DNA of 60,681 bases from Gammaproteobacteria bacterium (lineage in GTDB: Bacteria; Pseudomonadota; Gammaproteobacteria; Steroidobacterales; Steroidobacteraceae), in assembly GCA_017577615.1 (NCBI GenBank), contig PKRE01000012.1:1-60681 (forward strand). Direction: 5' to 3'. A program made the translations under genes and the position numbers. Positions 9,726-18,663 of the stretch are shown here, piece after piece (the first letter of the stretch is position 1; each line of letters starts with the position of its first letter). Under the pieces are notes generated by a model. The model did not search any database. It saw nothing but the letters and a program-made list of their open reading frames with translations, and had not been told where the DNA came from.

Positions 9726-9980
9726 ATGAGCGAAAAGCCGGAAACAGACGACTTCGATGAAGAGGATGGCGACGATACCGCTGTCGATCCAGACGAGCTG
9801 GACGTCGATCATCTCATCGAAGACTTAGAGAAGCGCAAGAGAAGCGCAACCAAGATCGGCGAGCCCGCCTGGCGTCGGCTCGAGCGTATTCGCGAAGAGC
9901 GCGAGACGGCAGCGCAGCTCGCTGATTTCGACGATTACGACATTTACGACGACGACGAAAAGCCGCCCAAGCGGCGCTAG
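9726..9980 (+). CDS. Small highly acidic protein of unknown function
   Basis: I do not recognise this 84-residue protein. It opens with a very Asp/Glu-rich stretch (DDFDEEDGDDTAVDPDELDV). A basic helical middle follows (LEKRKRSATKIGEPAWRRLE), and it ends DYDIYDDDEKPPKRR. There is no signal peptide or membrane segment. Amphipathic acidic-basic-acidic composition and good codon use support a real gene. It sits 162 bp after gspF on the same strand. A possible -10 (TATATA) at about 9667 suggests its own promoter. No role can be assigned. Confidence 0.6.
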   Translation: MSEKPETDDFDEEDGDDTAVDPDELDVDHLIEDLEKRKRSATKIGEPAWRRLERIREERETAAQLADFDDYDIYDDDEKPPKRR

Positions 9981-10278
9981 CCCTGCGGGACCGGAGGTCG
10001 GGGAGCAACGTTTGCTCGACGAGCTCGCTTCGACTCCACGACACCGGTCCCTGTTCTCTTGCTCCCGCGCAGGGAGACCCGCCATCCCGCCGCACCAACC
10101 TGCGACAGATAACGACGAGCATTCTGGAAACGCCGCGCAGCGGCACCGCGTGCCTACGTGCTGTTGTCCGCTCGGACGCTCACTCGAACGCACAGGCATC
10201 CTAAAGCGAAACGCTGCGAGCCGCACACGCTCGGTTCGTTCGCGTTGACGTTCGCGCCGCACCTGGCAGCGGCGATGA

Positions 10279-10725
10279 TCAACGTGTCTTCTCGGGGCAC
10301 GCGTAAGGCACCGAGATCGCCACGTAACTCTCCTGGCGGCTGGTTCCGACCAACTGCAGGACGAGGTCGTTCGGCGAGGGTTGCAGCACTTCGGCCTCGA
10401 TCGGAATCAGCGCCTCGCGCCAGCGGATGCGCGTATCCGAGATGATGCCCCACTCCGCAACGCGAAACGGTGTGGAGCATGAGGCCCGCAACATGCTCTT
10501 GTCGGGCAAGAAGACAACGATGGTGCCGAGCGGATCGCCACGCGTCACTGACAACCAGATCTTGCCCACGAAGGGCGGCATGCTTTGCTCGTCGGTGGAG
10601 ACGGAAGCAGAGCTTACTGGAGGCGGCGTAGGTGCAGGCGCTACCGGCGCCTGTTCCGATTGTCGAGAGCAGCCGCACAAGGTCAGCAGTGCGATCGTCG
10701 TGACGATCGATTTCCTGGTGCTCAT
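10279..10725 (-). CDS. Predicted lipoprotein of unknown function
   Basis: The N-terminus MSTRKSIVTTIALLTLCGC has a basic start, a hydrophobic core and a lipobox (LTLCGC) that would be cleaved before cysteine, giving a membrane-anchored 148-residue protein. A Pro/Ala/Thr linker follows, then a small globular domain without recognised motifs. The start at 10725 is set by GAGG nine bases upstream and by the signal peptide. It lies 45 bp downstream of the PH-like membrane protein gene on the same strand, so the two may form a unit. The 298 bp between its end and the acidic gene (9981-10278) show no gene. Confidence 0.7.
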   Translation of the reverse strand: MSTRKSIVTTIALLTLCGCSRQSEQAPVAPAPTPPPVSSASVSTDEQSMPPFVGKIWLSVTRGDPLGTIVVFLPDKSMLRASCSTPFRVAEWGIISDTRIRWREALIPIEAEVLQPSPNDLVLQLVGTSRQESYVAISVPYACPEKTR

Positions 10726-10770
10726 TGAACGTCCTCTATACGACACAACTGGATGACGCGTGACGCACAC

Positions 10771-11289
10771 CTACCAACCGCTTGTCCGATACTTGAGCAT
10801 GCTTCGGGCGCGAACGATGAACCGTTGCGGGTCATCGGGCGTTACCACGACCTTCCGGGCCGGATAGCTCAACACGACCGCGCGCGCCGGATCAGTGGCG
10901 AACGCACGATAACGACCGATCTTCCGGTTCCAGAAGACGCCCGTGTAAGACATGAAGCCGCTGCTGCCGAACAGCTTCAGTGACCCCGTCATTGCTGCAT
11001 CGTCTCCCGCCACGTTGACCAGACCCTCCAGTGGTAAGCGCGTAACCCAACCCAGGCGCTTGACGATGATCTCATCGTTCGTCAGCACATATCCTCGCAC
11101 CATGAACAACGCCGAGAGAAGAAGTATGAGTGGCGGTATGAGTACCGCGACGAGTGCCTCACTGGCTCTTGTTGTGTACCACGTGAGGAAAGCCGCTAGC
11201 GACGCGAGTGCGAGAAGAAAGCACACCATCATCGAGGTACGCCGCAGCGTCCGACTCCAAGGTGCTCGGAATTCCGTTCCGTTATCCAT
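10771..11289 (-). CDS. PH-like-domain membrane protein
   Basis: This 172-residue protein has two membrane segments near the N-terminus (MMVCFLLALASLAAFLTWY and LVAVLIPPLILLLSALFMV). A soluble bacterial pleckstrin-homology-like domain follows (GYVLTNDEIIVKRLGWVTRL, then PARAVVLSYPARKVVVTPDD). That layout matches bacterial PH-domain families, but function is unknown. It is divergent from the yghZ gene across 146 bp that hold promoters. The lipoprotein gene follows it. Confidence 0.75.
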   Translation of the reverse strand: MDNGTEFRAPWSRTLRRTSMMVCFLLALASLAAFLTWYTTRASEALVAVLIPPLILLLSALFMVRGYVLTNDEIIVKRLGWVTRLPLEGLVNVAGDDAAMTGSLKLFGSSGFMSYTGVFWNRKIGRYRAFATDPARAVVLSYPARKVVVTPDDPQRFIVRARSMLKYRTSGW

Positions 11290-11385
11290 GCCAGCTTAGG
11301 TGTGTTGCAGGAAAGCCGTCCCGAATTTGTTGTGCGCACAAACGCATCCTGCCCTATTCTCCATTCCAACACCCTCCTCTGCCCC

Positions 11386-11391
11386 TATAAT
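11386..11391 (+). promoter_or_regulatory. -10 element of the yghZ promoter
   Basis: A consensus TATAAT lies 44 bp before ATG 11436. The -35 region is poor (ATTCCA at 17 bp), so the site may need an activator. Confidence 0.5.
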
Positions 11392-11435
11392 GCCTGAGAC
11401 GCTCCGCCCACGCTCGAGGCCTACGAGACGGAAAC

Positions 11436-12461
11436 ATGTACGTGCCCAGCTCGCAACAATATCAAGACATGGCCTATGCCCGCTGCGGCCGCAGCGGCCT
11501 CAAGTTACCGCGAATCTCCCTCGGGCTGTGGCAGAACTTCGGAGGAACGAGCTCCTACGAAAACGCGCGGGAAATGATTCTGCGTTCGTTTGATCGCGGC
11601 ATCACACATTTCGACCTGGCCAATAACTATGGCCCTCCGCCCGGCTCGGCCGAGGAGAACTTCGGCAAGATACTGCGTAAAGACCTCGCCGCGTATCGGG
11701 ACGAGCTCATCATCTCCACGAAGGCCGGCTATTACATGTGGCCGGGACCGTATGGCGAATGGGGCTCGCGAAAGTATCTGCTCGCGAGTCTCGATCAAAG
11801 CCTCAAGCGGATGGGTCTCGACTACGTCGATATCTTCTATTCGCACCGCGTCGATCCGGAGACGCCGCTTGAGGAAACCATGCTAGCGCTCGACACGGCG
11901 GTACGAAGCGGACGTGCGCTGTACGTCGGCATTTCCTCATACGGACCGAAGAAGACGCGCGAAGCCGCCGCTATCCTGCGCGAGCTCAAGACACCTTTCA
12001 TAATTCATCAACCGTCGTACTCCATGCTGAACCGCTGGGTGGAAGATGAGCTGCTCGATGTCTTGCAAGAAGAAGGCATTGGCTGTATCGCCTTTTCACC
12101 GCTCGCCCAGGGATTGCTGACTGAAAAGTACTTGCACGGTATACCGTCCGACTCACGCGCCGCGCGCGGCGGCTCGTTCGGGCGCCACATGCTCACTGAG
12201 CAGAACCTGAGCAATGTGCGTGCGCTCAACGAGATCGCACGGCGCCGCGGACAGACACTGCCACAGATGGCCATTGCCTGGGTGTTGCGACAACCTGCAG
12301 TCACGAGCGCGCTCATCGGTGCGAGCCGCTGGTCGCAAATCGAAGAATGCTTGGGCGCCTTGCGCACACCGCTGTTCACGTCCGAGGAGCTCGCCGAGAT
12401 CGATCGATACGCCCTGGACGGCGGGCTGAATATCTGGGCCGCATCGAGTCAATCGGAATAG
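11436..12461 (+). CDS. yghZ: YghZ-type aldo/keto reductase (L-glyceraldehyde 3-phosphate reductase)
   Basis: The protein follows E. coli YghZ closely from start to end: SGLKLPRISLGLWQNFG, FDLANNYGPPPGSAEENFG, ISTKAGYYMWPGPYG, DYVDIFYSHRVD, CIAFSPLAQGLLTEKYL and SALIGASRWSQIEE. YghZ is an NADPH-dependent reductase that detoxifies L-glyceraldehyde 3-phosphate and methylglyoxal-type aldehydes. The catalytic Tyr is in NNYG, and Lys is in STKAGY. Length 341 residues is normal. It is monocistronic, convergent with the MHS transporter gene, with a heptad array in the 99-bp gap. Confidence 0.93.
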   Translation: MYVPSSQQYQDMAYARCGRSGLKLPRISLGLWQNFGGTSSYENAREMILRSFDRGITHFDLANNYGPPPGSAEENFGKILRKDLAAYRDELIISTKAGYYMWPGPYGEWGSRKYLLASLDQSLKRMGLDYVDIFYSHRVDPETPLEETMLALDTAVRSGRALYVGISSYGPKKTREAAAILRELKTPFIIHQPSYSMLNRWVEDELLDVLQEEGIGCIAFSPLAQGLLTEKYLHGIPSDSRAARGGSFGRHMLTEQNLSNVRALNEIARRRGQTLPQMAIAWVLRQPAVTSALIGASRWSQIEECLGALRTPLFTSEELAEIDRYALDGGLNIWAASSQSE

Positions 12462-12465
12462 GTGT

Positions 12466-12523
12466 TGGGCGCTGGGGCACTCGGGGACCGGAGACTGGAG
12501 GCTGGAGCCAGTCATCCAGTGCG
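12466..12523. repeat. Heptad repeat array between yghZ and the MHS transporter
   Basis: Units GGGCGCT, GGGGCAC, CGGAGAC, TGGAGGC and TGGAGCC recur every seven bases. Same family as the arrays listed elsewhere. Confidence 0.7.
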
Positions 12524-12560
12524 ACACATCTACTACCACCGGCAGCCTACAGCCCACTGC

Positions 12561-14234
12561 CTACGCCAGCGGCCGCTTGTGCGTCTCCTGCAGGAACAAC
12601 GTGCCGATCACCGCCGACATGAGCGCCACCGCGATCGGATACCACAAGCCGCTATATATATCGCCGGTCGCCGCGACGATTGCGAAAGAAGTCACCGGCA
12701 GGAAGCCGCCGAACCATCCGTTGCCGATGTGATACGGCAGCGACAGGGACGAGTAACGAATGCGGGTCGGGAACAGCTCGACGAGCCACGCGGCGATCGG
12801 ACCATACACCATCGTGACGAGGATCACGAGGTAGGCGCACAACAGGATCACCATAGGATAGTTGACCTGTTCCATGTTCGCCTTTTCCGGATAGCCTGCT
12901 GCGGTCAACGCCTGACGCAAACGCTCGCGGAATGCCGCCGTGGCGGCGGCGAATTCCTCATTGGTCATCATTTGGCCGGCGAAGGCTGGGATCTCCATGG
13001 CGGTATCGCCATTGCCTATCCGCACGACGGCCACCGATCCTGCCGGTGCCGTTTCGTTCGCATACGGAATGCCCGCACGAGCGAGCACACCCTTTGCGAC
13101 GTCGCACGACTTCGTGAACTTCGCCTTACCGATCGGATCGAATTGGAATGAACAATCTCCGGGCGCTGCCACGACCGTGACCGGCGCGGTTTCGACCGCC
13201 GCCGCAAGAGCCGGGTTGGCGTAGTTCGTCAGTCCCTTGAACACCGGAAAGTACGTGAGCGCCGCTAGCACGCAGCCCGCCATGATGATCTTCTTGCGGC
13301 CAATGCGATCGGACAGCGCCCCGAAAAGCACAAAGAACGGCGTCCCGATCAACAACGCCGCGGCGATAATCAAGTTCGCCGCTCTTGCATCGACCTGTAG
13401 CATCTTCTCCAGGAAGAAGAGTGCGTAGAACTGACCGCCGTACCACACGACCGCTTGACCTGCTGTGGCGCCAAACAGCGCCAGAAGAACGATCTTCAAG
13501 TTGCTCCATTGGCCGAATGCTTCCTTGAGCGGCGCCTTGGACAGTTTTCCTTCCGCCTTGATCTCTCGGAACGCAGGCGACTCCTCCAGCTGCAAGCGGA
13601 TGTAAACAGATATGGCAAGCAGGACGATCGATACCAAGAACGGAATACGCCACCCCCACTCGTCGAAGGCCTCGCCGAGTATCAACCGACATCCGAGAAT
13701 CACGAGCAAGGACAAGAACAACCCGAGTGTCGCCGTCGTTTGAATCCAGCTCGTGTACAATCCGCGTTTGCCGTCCGGCGCATGCTCGGCGACATAGGTC
13801 GCCGCTCCGCCGTACTCGCCGCCGAGCGCCAGCCCCTGCAGCAGTCGCAGCGCGATGAGGATCACCGGCGCCGCCACACCGATCGTCGCATAACTTGGCA
13901 GCATGCCGACCAGGGCGGTCGACAATCCCATGATCACGATCGTCACCAAGAACGTGTACTTACGTCCGATCAGATCGCCGAGTCGGCCGAAGAACAACGC
14001 ACCGAATGGTCGGACGAAGAAACCGGCCGCAAACGCCAGCAGCGCGAAGATGAATGCGGTGGTCTCGTTGACGCCGGAGAAGAACTGCCTCGAGATGATG
14101 ACCGACAGCGAGCCGTACAGGTAGAAGTCGTACCACTCGAACACTGTCCCGAGAGAAGAAGCAAAAATCACGCGCCGGTGGCTCTTGTCGAACGCACGGT
14201 CGCGAGTTACCACGGCTTCTGCTGTCGTGACCAT
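12561..14234 (-). CDS. MHS-family (metabolite:H+ symporter) MFS transporter
   Basis: This is a 12-helix transporter of the ProP/ShiA/KgtP branch. Signatures are SLGTVFEWYDFYLYGSL, GALFFGRLGDLIGRKYTFL (RxGRR-type loop) and LLQGLALGGEYGGAATYVAE. GGGAG six bases before ATG 14234 supports the start. An extra loop of about 120 residues (from NPALAAAVETAPV to NMEQVNYPMV) separates two late helices. It contains two cysteines and explains the 557-residue length. I believe long MHS proteins with this loop are known. The substrate cannot be told, but a carboxylate or betaine is typical. Confidence 0.88.
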   Translation of the reverse strand: MVTTAEAVVTRDRAFDKSHRRVIFASSLGTVFEWYDFYLYGSLSVIISRQFFSGVNETTAFIFALLAFAAGFFVRPFGALFFGRLGDLIGRKYTFLVTIVIMGLSTALVGMLPSYATIGVAAPVILIALRLLQGLALGGEYGGAATYVAEHAPDGKRGLYTSWIQTTATLGLFLSLLVILGCRLILGEAFDEWGWRIPFLVSIVLLAISVYIRLQLEESPAFREIKAEGKLSKAPLKEAFGQWSNLKIVLLALFGATAGQAVVWYGGQFYALFFLEKMLQVDARAANLIIAAALLIGTPFFVLFGALSDRIGRKKIIMAGCVLAALTYFPVFKGLTNYANPALAAAVETAPVTVVAAPGDCSFQFDPIGKAKFTKSCDVAKGVLARAGIPYANETAPAGSVAVVRIGNGDTAMEIPAFAGQMMTNEEFAAATAAFRERLRQALTAAGYPEKANMEQVNYPMVILLCAYLVILVTMVYGPIAAWLVELFPTRIRYSSLSLPYHIGNGWFGGFLPVTSFAIVAATGDIYSGLWYPIAVALMSAVIGTLFLQETHKRPLA

Positions 14235-14968
14235 GAGGTCTCCCAGTGCTGCTGAACGAACATCTGCTGGCGTCGCGGCATCATCGACATCTCATTTCCT
14301 GCTTCGAGATGCCTGGTCAGATCGCCGGCGTCGGCAGGCTTATCGTGAATATCCGCGTCCATCCTGGACGGAGCAGCTGGCGACACCAGAAATCGCGGCG
14401 CCGTATGACGCGATCGCCATCGCTGCACGGTCGCAGGAAGGTTGCGGGCGAGTGACACCCGGCACTGCGGCACGTTGAACAAGTTGCGCAATGCCGAGCT
14501 ATGACTTGCTGGTCCTATTCCAGGAGACGATCGCGATAGGCTGTCGCCACGGGCACAGGCAAGACAGGCGCGGTGGTGGATGTTCTTCTTCGTCGCATCG
14601 TGTATCCCCCGTATCGGCCCGCCGCGCGCCGGTCGAGTTGAGCCTACAACTCCACTCGATCCTGGCGCGTTGCTGGACGCGTGTGACTATGCTGTCGCAA
14701 GTCGGGGCTGGTAGGCAATATGAAAGCGGGCACCGGGCGCTGGGCTCGGAACGCTGACTGCCAGCGCGCTCACGTACGGCCTCCTCCATGAAGCGGATAC
14801 AAACCGAAGAGAGTCCCGCAGGCGCTCGCGCCACGTGCGCAACGTGACGCTAGGAATCACCCCGCCGCCTCACCAACCACCCCTACCGCCTAACGCCTAC
14901 AGCCCCAAACCAGCCGCGTGCGCTAGACTTGCCTCTCGGCACATGCACACGTCGCTCGGAGTCGAGAT
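14235..14968. other. Intergenic region, no supported gene
   Basis: The 734 bp between the divergent MHS and DUF6152 genes show only short overlapping frames without family resemblance. The end (about 14865-14930) has degenerate C-rich heptads and a possible -10 (TAGACT) for the DUF6152 operon. Confidence 0.5.
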
Positions 14969-15331
14969 ATGCCACGCATTCTGCAGGCTCGCCGTTGCGC
15001 GAGCATCCTGGTCTGTCTATTGCTTGCGGCCGCCGCATGGGCGCATCACGGTTGGAGCTCGTACGATACGAGCAAGGTGATGAAGTTCGATGCGGCGCTT
15101 GCTGAGGTTCGCTATCGCAACCCCCATGCCGAAGTCGAAGTCGAGCACGAGGGCACGCGTTGGCTTGTCATCCTCGCCCCGATTTCCCGGATGCAGGCAC
15201 GTGGGCTGCCCGCCGAGCTGCTGACGGTAGGCAAGGTCGTGACGATTGAAGGTTACCCCCGCTCGGATGGCACCGCCGAGCTTCGTGCGGAACGCATCAC
15301 CGTGGACGGTAAGACGGTCGAGCTGCGCTGA
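14969..15331 (+). CDS. DUF6152 family exported protein
   Basis: A signal peptide (CASILVCLLLAAAAWA) is followed by the family hallmark HHGWSSYDTSK and a small beta-rich domain (RNPHAEVEVEHEGTRWLVIL, VVTIEGYPRSDGTAELRAE). The 120-residue mature-type protein is probably periplasmic. GGAG lies seven bases before ATG 14969. The role of DUF6152 is unknown to me. It is immediately followed by a DUF6644 membrane protein (3 bp apart), which suggests a functional pair. Confidence 0.85.
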   Translation: MPRILQARRCASILVCLLLAAAAWAHHGWSSYDTSKVMKFDAALAEVRYRNPHAEVEVEHEGTRWLVILAPISRMQARGLPAELLTVGKVVTIEGYPRSDGTAELRAERITVDGKTVELR

Positions 15332-15334
15332 GAC

Positions 15335-15814
15335 GTGACGTTATCGTCCTGGGCACTTGCCCTCGAGAGCTCCGCGCTCGGCGAGTGGATGCGCGCTTCC
15401 GCGCTGGCTTACCCGATCGCAAACGTTCTGCATCTATTGGGACTCGTCTCGCTCGTCGGCCCGATCGTGCTGCTCGATTTACGATTGTTGGGCTGGCGGC
15501 GCGACTTCGAGTTGCCCGCAGTGTCGAGAGCGCTCACCAAATGCGCCGTTGGTGGTCTGATAATCCTGGCAGTGACTGGCTTTGCCATGTTCTCCGCCGA
15601 CGCCGGCCCGCTGCTGAGCAGCGGCGTCATGCGAGCCAAGCTGTGCGTGATCGCGCTCGGTGTGCTGAATGCGGTCGTGTTCCGTGCTCTATGGAGCAGT
15701 CAACTCGACAAATGGGACCAACGCCCTCCTCTATTGGGACGCTTACAGTCTCTCGCCTCGATCTTATTGTGGCTCACAGCAGGCACGTTAGGACGCTGGA
15801 TCGCCTACTTCTAG
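15335..15814 (+). CDS. DUF6644-type four-helix membrane protein
   Basis: Four hydrophobic segments fill this 159-residue protein: IANVLHLLGLVSLVGPIVLL, VGGLIILAVTGFAMF, AKLCVIALGVLNAVVF and SILLWLTAGTLGRWIAYF. The conserved NVLHLLG histidine resembles haem- or quinone-binding membrane families. The start is a GTG at 15335, three bases after the DUF6152 stop. It probably works with DUF6152 in the envelope. Function is unknown. Confidence 0.8.
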   Translation: MTLSSWALALESSALGEWMRASALAYPIANVLHLLGLVSLVGPIVLLDLRLLGWRRDFELPAVSRALTKCAVGGLIILAVTGFAMFSADAGPLLSSGVMRAKLCVIALGVLNAVVFRALWSSQLDKWDQRPPLLGRLQSLASILLWLTAGTLGRWIAYF

Positions 15815-15886
15815 CAATGTCTCGACTGGCCGAATGAGCGTTTGCGGTCTATCATGCGATCGCTTCTTGCAGGAGGTATCGTGTCG

Positions 15887-17140
15887 ATGAGCGCCAAGTC
15901 TTCCGTTGCCCCATTCGAGCCGAAGCACATGAAGCTCAGCATCCTGACTGCTGCGCTCCAGGAGCTGACCCCGCGCGAGAAGCGCGATGCGGATCCCGAT
16001 CTTGCCATCGAGGAATGGCTCGAGTTTGCGCGCGAGATCGGTGCGCCAAACATTCAACTGTCCGCCGCGCTGCACCCGACGCAGGCAGACGTTCCTGCGG
16101 AAGCCATGCTCGATCCAGTAGCCAACACGCTCGATCTACGCGAGCCATTCAACAAGCAACGTGCCGCGCGCGTGCAGGCCGCCATGCGCGCGACCGGTGT
16201 CGGGCTATCGGACCTCGCCTATTTCGACAACATGCTCACCGCGGACGAAACGGAACGAAGGAAGAAACACGAGTTCATGCTGCGCGTGTTCGACGCCGCC
16301 GTCCTGCTGGAGACGGATGCGGTGTGTGGCTTCGTCGGCCGCAACCCGAAATTGGAGATGGACGAGAACCTCGAGATGTTCGAGGCCGTGTTCATTCCCC
16401 TGCTCAAGGAAGCCAAAGCACGTGGATTGACGTACCGCGTCGAGCAGTGCCCCATGCCGGGCTGGAATGTGCTCGATCGTTGGCACAACAATATCGCCTA
16501 CGCTCCGGGCCCGTGGATTGTGTTACATCGCATCTGCGAGAAGCACGGCGTCGGCGATCAGTTCCGCATCCATTATGACCCTTCGCATGCGATCCTCATG
16601 GGTCAGGATTCACGCTCGATCTTCCAATACCTCAAGGACGAAGGCTACAACTTCCTGATCGCGGGATTCCATGTGAAGGGTCAGGTCATCGACGCTCGCG
16701 GTGTTTCTGCCTGGGGGTACGGCGGACAAACCATGCAACGCGGCGACTGGATCGACGGCAAACCGTCCCCCGAGCCCGCGGATCAAGCGAATGCATGGAA
16801 GAAACAAACGGTGTTGTGCGAGCACGAGCTCCCGGGCACAGCCCGTCACGATCCGCTCGCATATCTACAGAACCGAACCGTCGACTGGCTCGATCATCAG
16901 CTCGCGGCGCGCGAGCTCCTCGCGATCGATCCTGCCAACACCTACCTCGTGGTCGAGCACGAATACCCTAAAGCGCGTATCCAAGACAAAGAGAAGCTGG
17001 CGCCGATTCTGAAAGGCTCGCTTGCCTTCACCAAGGCCATCGACGAAGCGGCCGCGGCGATGTATGCGCTTCAACACGAAGTGCTGCCCGCCCAAGGTAT
17101 TCCGGTGCAGGGTATCGGCCGCGAGGCGTACCGCAGCTGA
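15887..17140 (+). CDS. Xylose-isomerase-like TIM-barrel protein (sugar phosphate isomerase/epimerase type)
   Basis: The fold is suggested by KLSILTAALQEL and WLEFAREIGAPNIQLSAAL at the N-terminus. Metal-ligand candidates are in order: Glu in YRVEQCPM, Asp/His in IHYDPSHAIL and His in IAGFHVKGQV. Family members are cytoplasmic isomerases or epimerases of sugars and inositols. I choose ATG 15887 (417 residues). AGGAGG lies ten bases upstream, and a GTG at 15881 is an alternative. It starts 72 bp after the DUF6644 gene, and a shared transcript is possible. The exact substrate is not known. Confidence 0.8.
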   Translation: MSAKSSVAPFEPKHMKLSILTAALQELTPREKRDADPDLAIEEWLEFAREIGAPNIQLSAALHPTQADVPAEAMLDPVANTLDLREPFNKQRAARVQAAMRATGVGLSDLAYFDNMLTADETERRKKHEFMLRVFDAAVLLETDAVCGFVGRNPKLEMDENLEMFEAVFIPLLKEAKARGLTYRVEQCPMPGWNVLDRWHNNIAYAPGPWIVLHRICEKHGVGDQFRIHYDPSHAILMGQDSRSIFQYLKDEGYNFLIAGFHVKGQVIDARGVSAWGYGGQTMQRGDWIDGKPSPEPADQANAWKKQTVLCEHELPGTARHDPLAYLQNRTVDWLDHQLAARELLAIDPANTYLVVEHEYPKARIQDKEKLAPILKGSLAFTKAIDEAAAAMYALQHEVLPAQGIPVQGIGREAYRS

Positions 17141-17254
17141 GGGCTTCGGCGTCGGGGCTTGGGGCACGGACTCTGGATGCTGCGCGCTGGGCTTCCCTCC
17201 CCAGCAACGCGGGGCGGGCTAGGGAGGGGGGACGGAGTGGGGGCGCCAGCCCAA
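17141..17254. repeat. Heptad array plus degenerate C-rich palindrome
   Basis: GGCGTCG GGGCTTG GGGCACG-type heptads (17148-17170) are followed at 17194-17231 by CCCTCCCC and AGGGAGGGG arms, a decayed copy of the palindromic repeat found at 21593 and elsewhere. It separates convergent genes. Confidence 0.55.
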
Positions 17255-18379
17255 TCAATGCGCGACGCGAAAGTCGATGCGCGCAGCGGAGCTCGGAATA
17301 CAGAAAATATCGATTGGGCTTGTGCGCCCACGCAGCACAAGCGAAGGCAGCGGCAGCGCCTCGATGTCGAAACCCTGATCTTCGAGCGCTGCCTTGACCG
17401 CGTCCGAGAACAACATTTCACCGGCACGCGCACGCTGACCCAACCTGGAGGCAACGTTCACCGCATCGCCGACGATGGTGTAGCTCATGTAGTTCGACGA
17501 GCCGATATTGCCGGCGATGACCTCCCCGACGTTGATGCCGATCCCCAAGCCCGTCTCGACGCCGTAACGAGCTTTCCACTGCTCCGCCAACCCGGCGAAC
17601 TCGTCGAGCATCTCGCGTGCTGCACGAACGGCACGCAGCGCCCCATCGGTCTGCTCGACGGGCACACCGAAGCCGACCATGAGGCTGTCTCCAGCCATGT
17701 TGAACACAGTGCCGTCGTAACGGAACGTGATGTCGGTCAGGAGCGCAAAGAATTCGTTCAATAGCTCCACCACCTTTGTCGGCTCCAGACGCTCCGCCAA
17801 GCTCGTGAAGCCGCGCATATCGGCAAACATGATCGCAGCGCGAGTACGCACACGAGGTCCGACAAACACGGCGTCGCACTGATCCGGGTCGGCCAGAATC
17901 TGATCGGCCAGCTGTGGCGACAGATATCGACGGAACGCTGAACGAATCGCCTCGCGCCGTCTCACTTCCTCGGCGAGCTGCTCAGCCGCGTGCTGGCGGC
18001 GCACCGCGCTACTGCGCAACAGACATCGTATTCGGACGAGAAACTCTTCGCGGCGAACGTGATGCAACAAGAAATCGTCGACCCCAGCCTCGAACGCGGC
18101 CAAGCGCGACTTCGCCGAACGAGCGAGCGCAACGACCGGCACGAAGATCGTGGCGGGATTTTCCTTGAGAACGCCACAGACCTGCACGAGACCGGCCGCA
18201 TCGTCCGCCATGTCCACAACGATGAGGTCGGGAGTCTGCCGCGCCAAGCTGGCACGGATCTCGTCAGGTCCAATGGCTTCGGAAATTTGAATGTCGGAGG
18301 CTTCGGTCAGCTTTCCGAGGAGCACAGCGCTCGCCGGGCTATTGCCGACCAGCAGCGCGCGATATGTCTGGACAGTCAT
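17255..18379 (-). CDS. Class III adenylate/guanylate cyclase with N-terminal degenerate receiver domain
   Basis: A receiver-like domain (residues 5-125) keeps the phospho-acceptor Asp (IVVDM) but lacks the acidic pair at the end of strand 1 (LLVGNS). A helical linker (about 130-170) leads to the cyclase domain. Metal-binding Asp residues are in FADMRGFTSLAERL (D187) and AGDSLMVGFG (D231). GINVGEVIAGNIGSSNY and IVGDAVNVASRL complete it. The purine-specifying Lys of canonical enzymes is Asn227 (GTVFNMAGD). The start at 18379 is backed by GAAGG eight bases upstream. The product is probably cAMP, but specificity is unproven. Length 374 residues. Confidence 0.9.
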   Translation of the reverse strand: MTVQTYRALLVGNSPASAVLLGKLTEASDIQISEAIGPDEIRASLARQTPDLIVVDMADDAAGLVQVCGVLKENPATIFVPVVALARSAKSRLAAFEAGVDDFLLHHVRREEFLVRIRCLLRSSAVRRQHAAEQLAEEVRRREAIRSAFRRYLSPQLADQILADPDQCDAVFVGPRVRTRAAIMFADMRGFTSLAERLEPTKVVELLNEFFALLTDITFRYDGTVFNMAGDSLMVGFGVPVEQTDGALRAVRAAREMLDEFAGLAEQWKARYGVETGLGIGINVGEVIAGNIGSSNYMSYTIVGDAVNVASRLGQRARAGEMLFSDAVKAALEDQGFDIEALPLPSLVLRGRTSPIDIFCIPSSAARIDFRVAH

Positions 18380-18507
18380 GAATGCGGCCTTCTCCCCAGG
18401 GCCGCTCGGCAGCAAACTGTGAAAGAACAAGACCAGTATGCGTGCATGCGTCCCCTATATCGTTTTGATTATGGCTATAGGGTAACAAGCAAAAACAATC
18501 GTGCAAT

Positions 18508-18660
18508 ATTGGGGCTGGGGGACTGCGGGCTGGGGCAAGCGCGCATTCGCGCGTCGGCCCGAGCTCCAAGCCCGTAGGCTCAAGCGACGGGCTCTGGATA
18601 CTGGGCGCTGGGCGGCTCTGGCTAGAGGTGCGCTGGCTCCAGCCTCCAGTCTCCAACCCG
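18508..18660. repeat. Heptad repeat array upstream of the cyclase gene
   Basis: Two blocks (about 18509-18535 and 18590-18660) of GGGCTGG-, GGACTGC-, TGGGCGC- and CTCCAGC-type heptads lie in the 284 bp between prpD and the cyclase. The two blocks face each other as imperfect complements. Confidence 0.65.
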
Positions 18661-18663
18661 CAC

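Noticed and set aside
12900..13270. Extra loop in the MHS transporter as an inserted domain
   Set aside because: Long MHS proteins with a similar late loop exist to my knowledge, so it is not treated as novel.
14207..14491. 94-codon minus-strand frame upstream of the MHS gene
   Set aside because: No Shine-Dalgarno, overlaps the MHS start, no recognisable motif.
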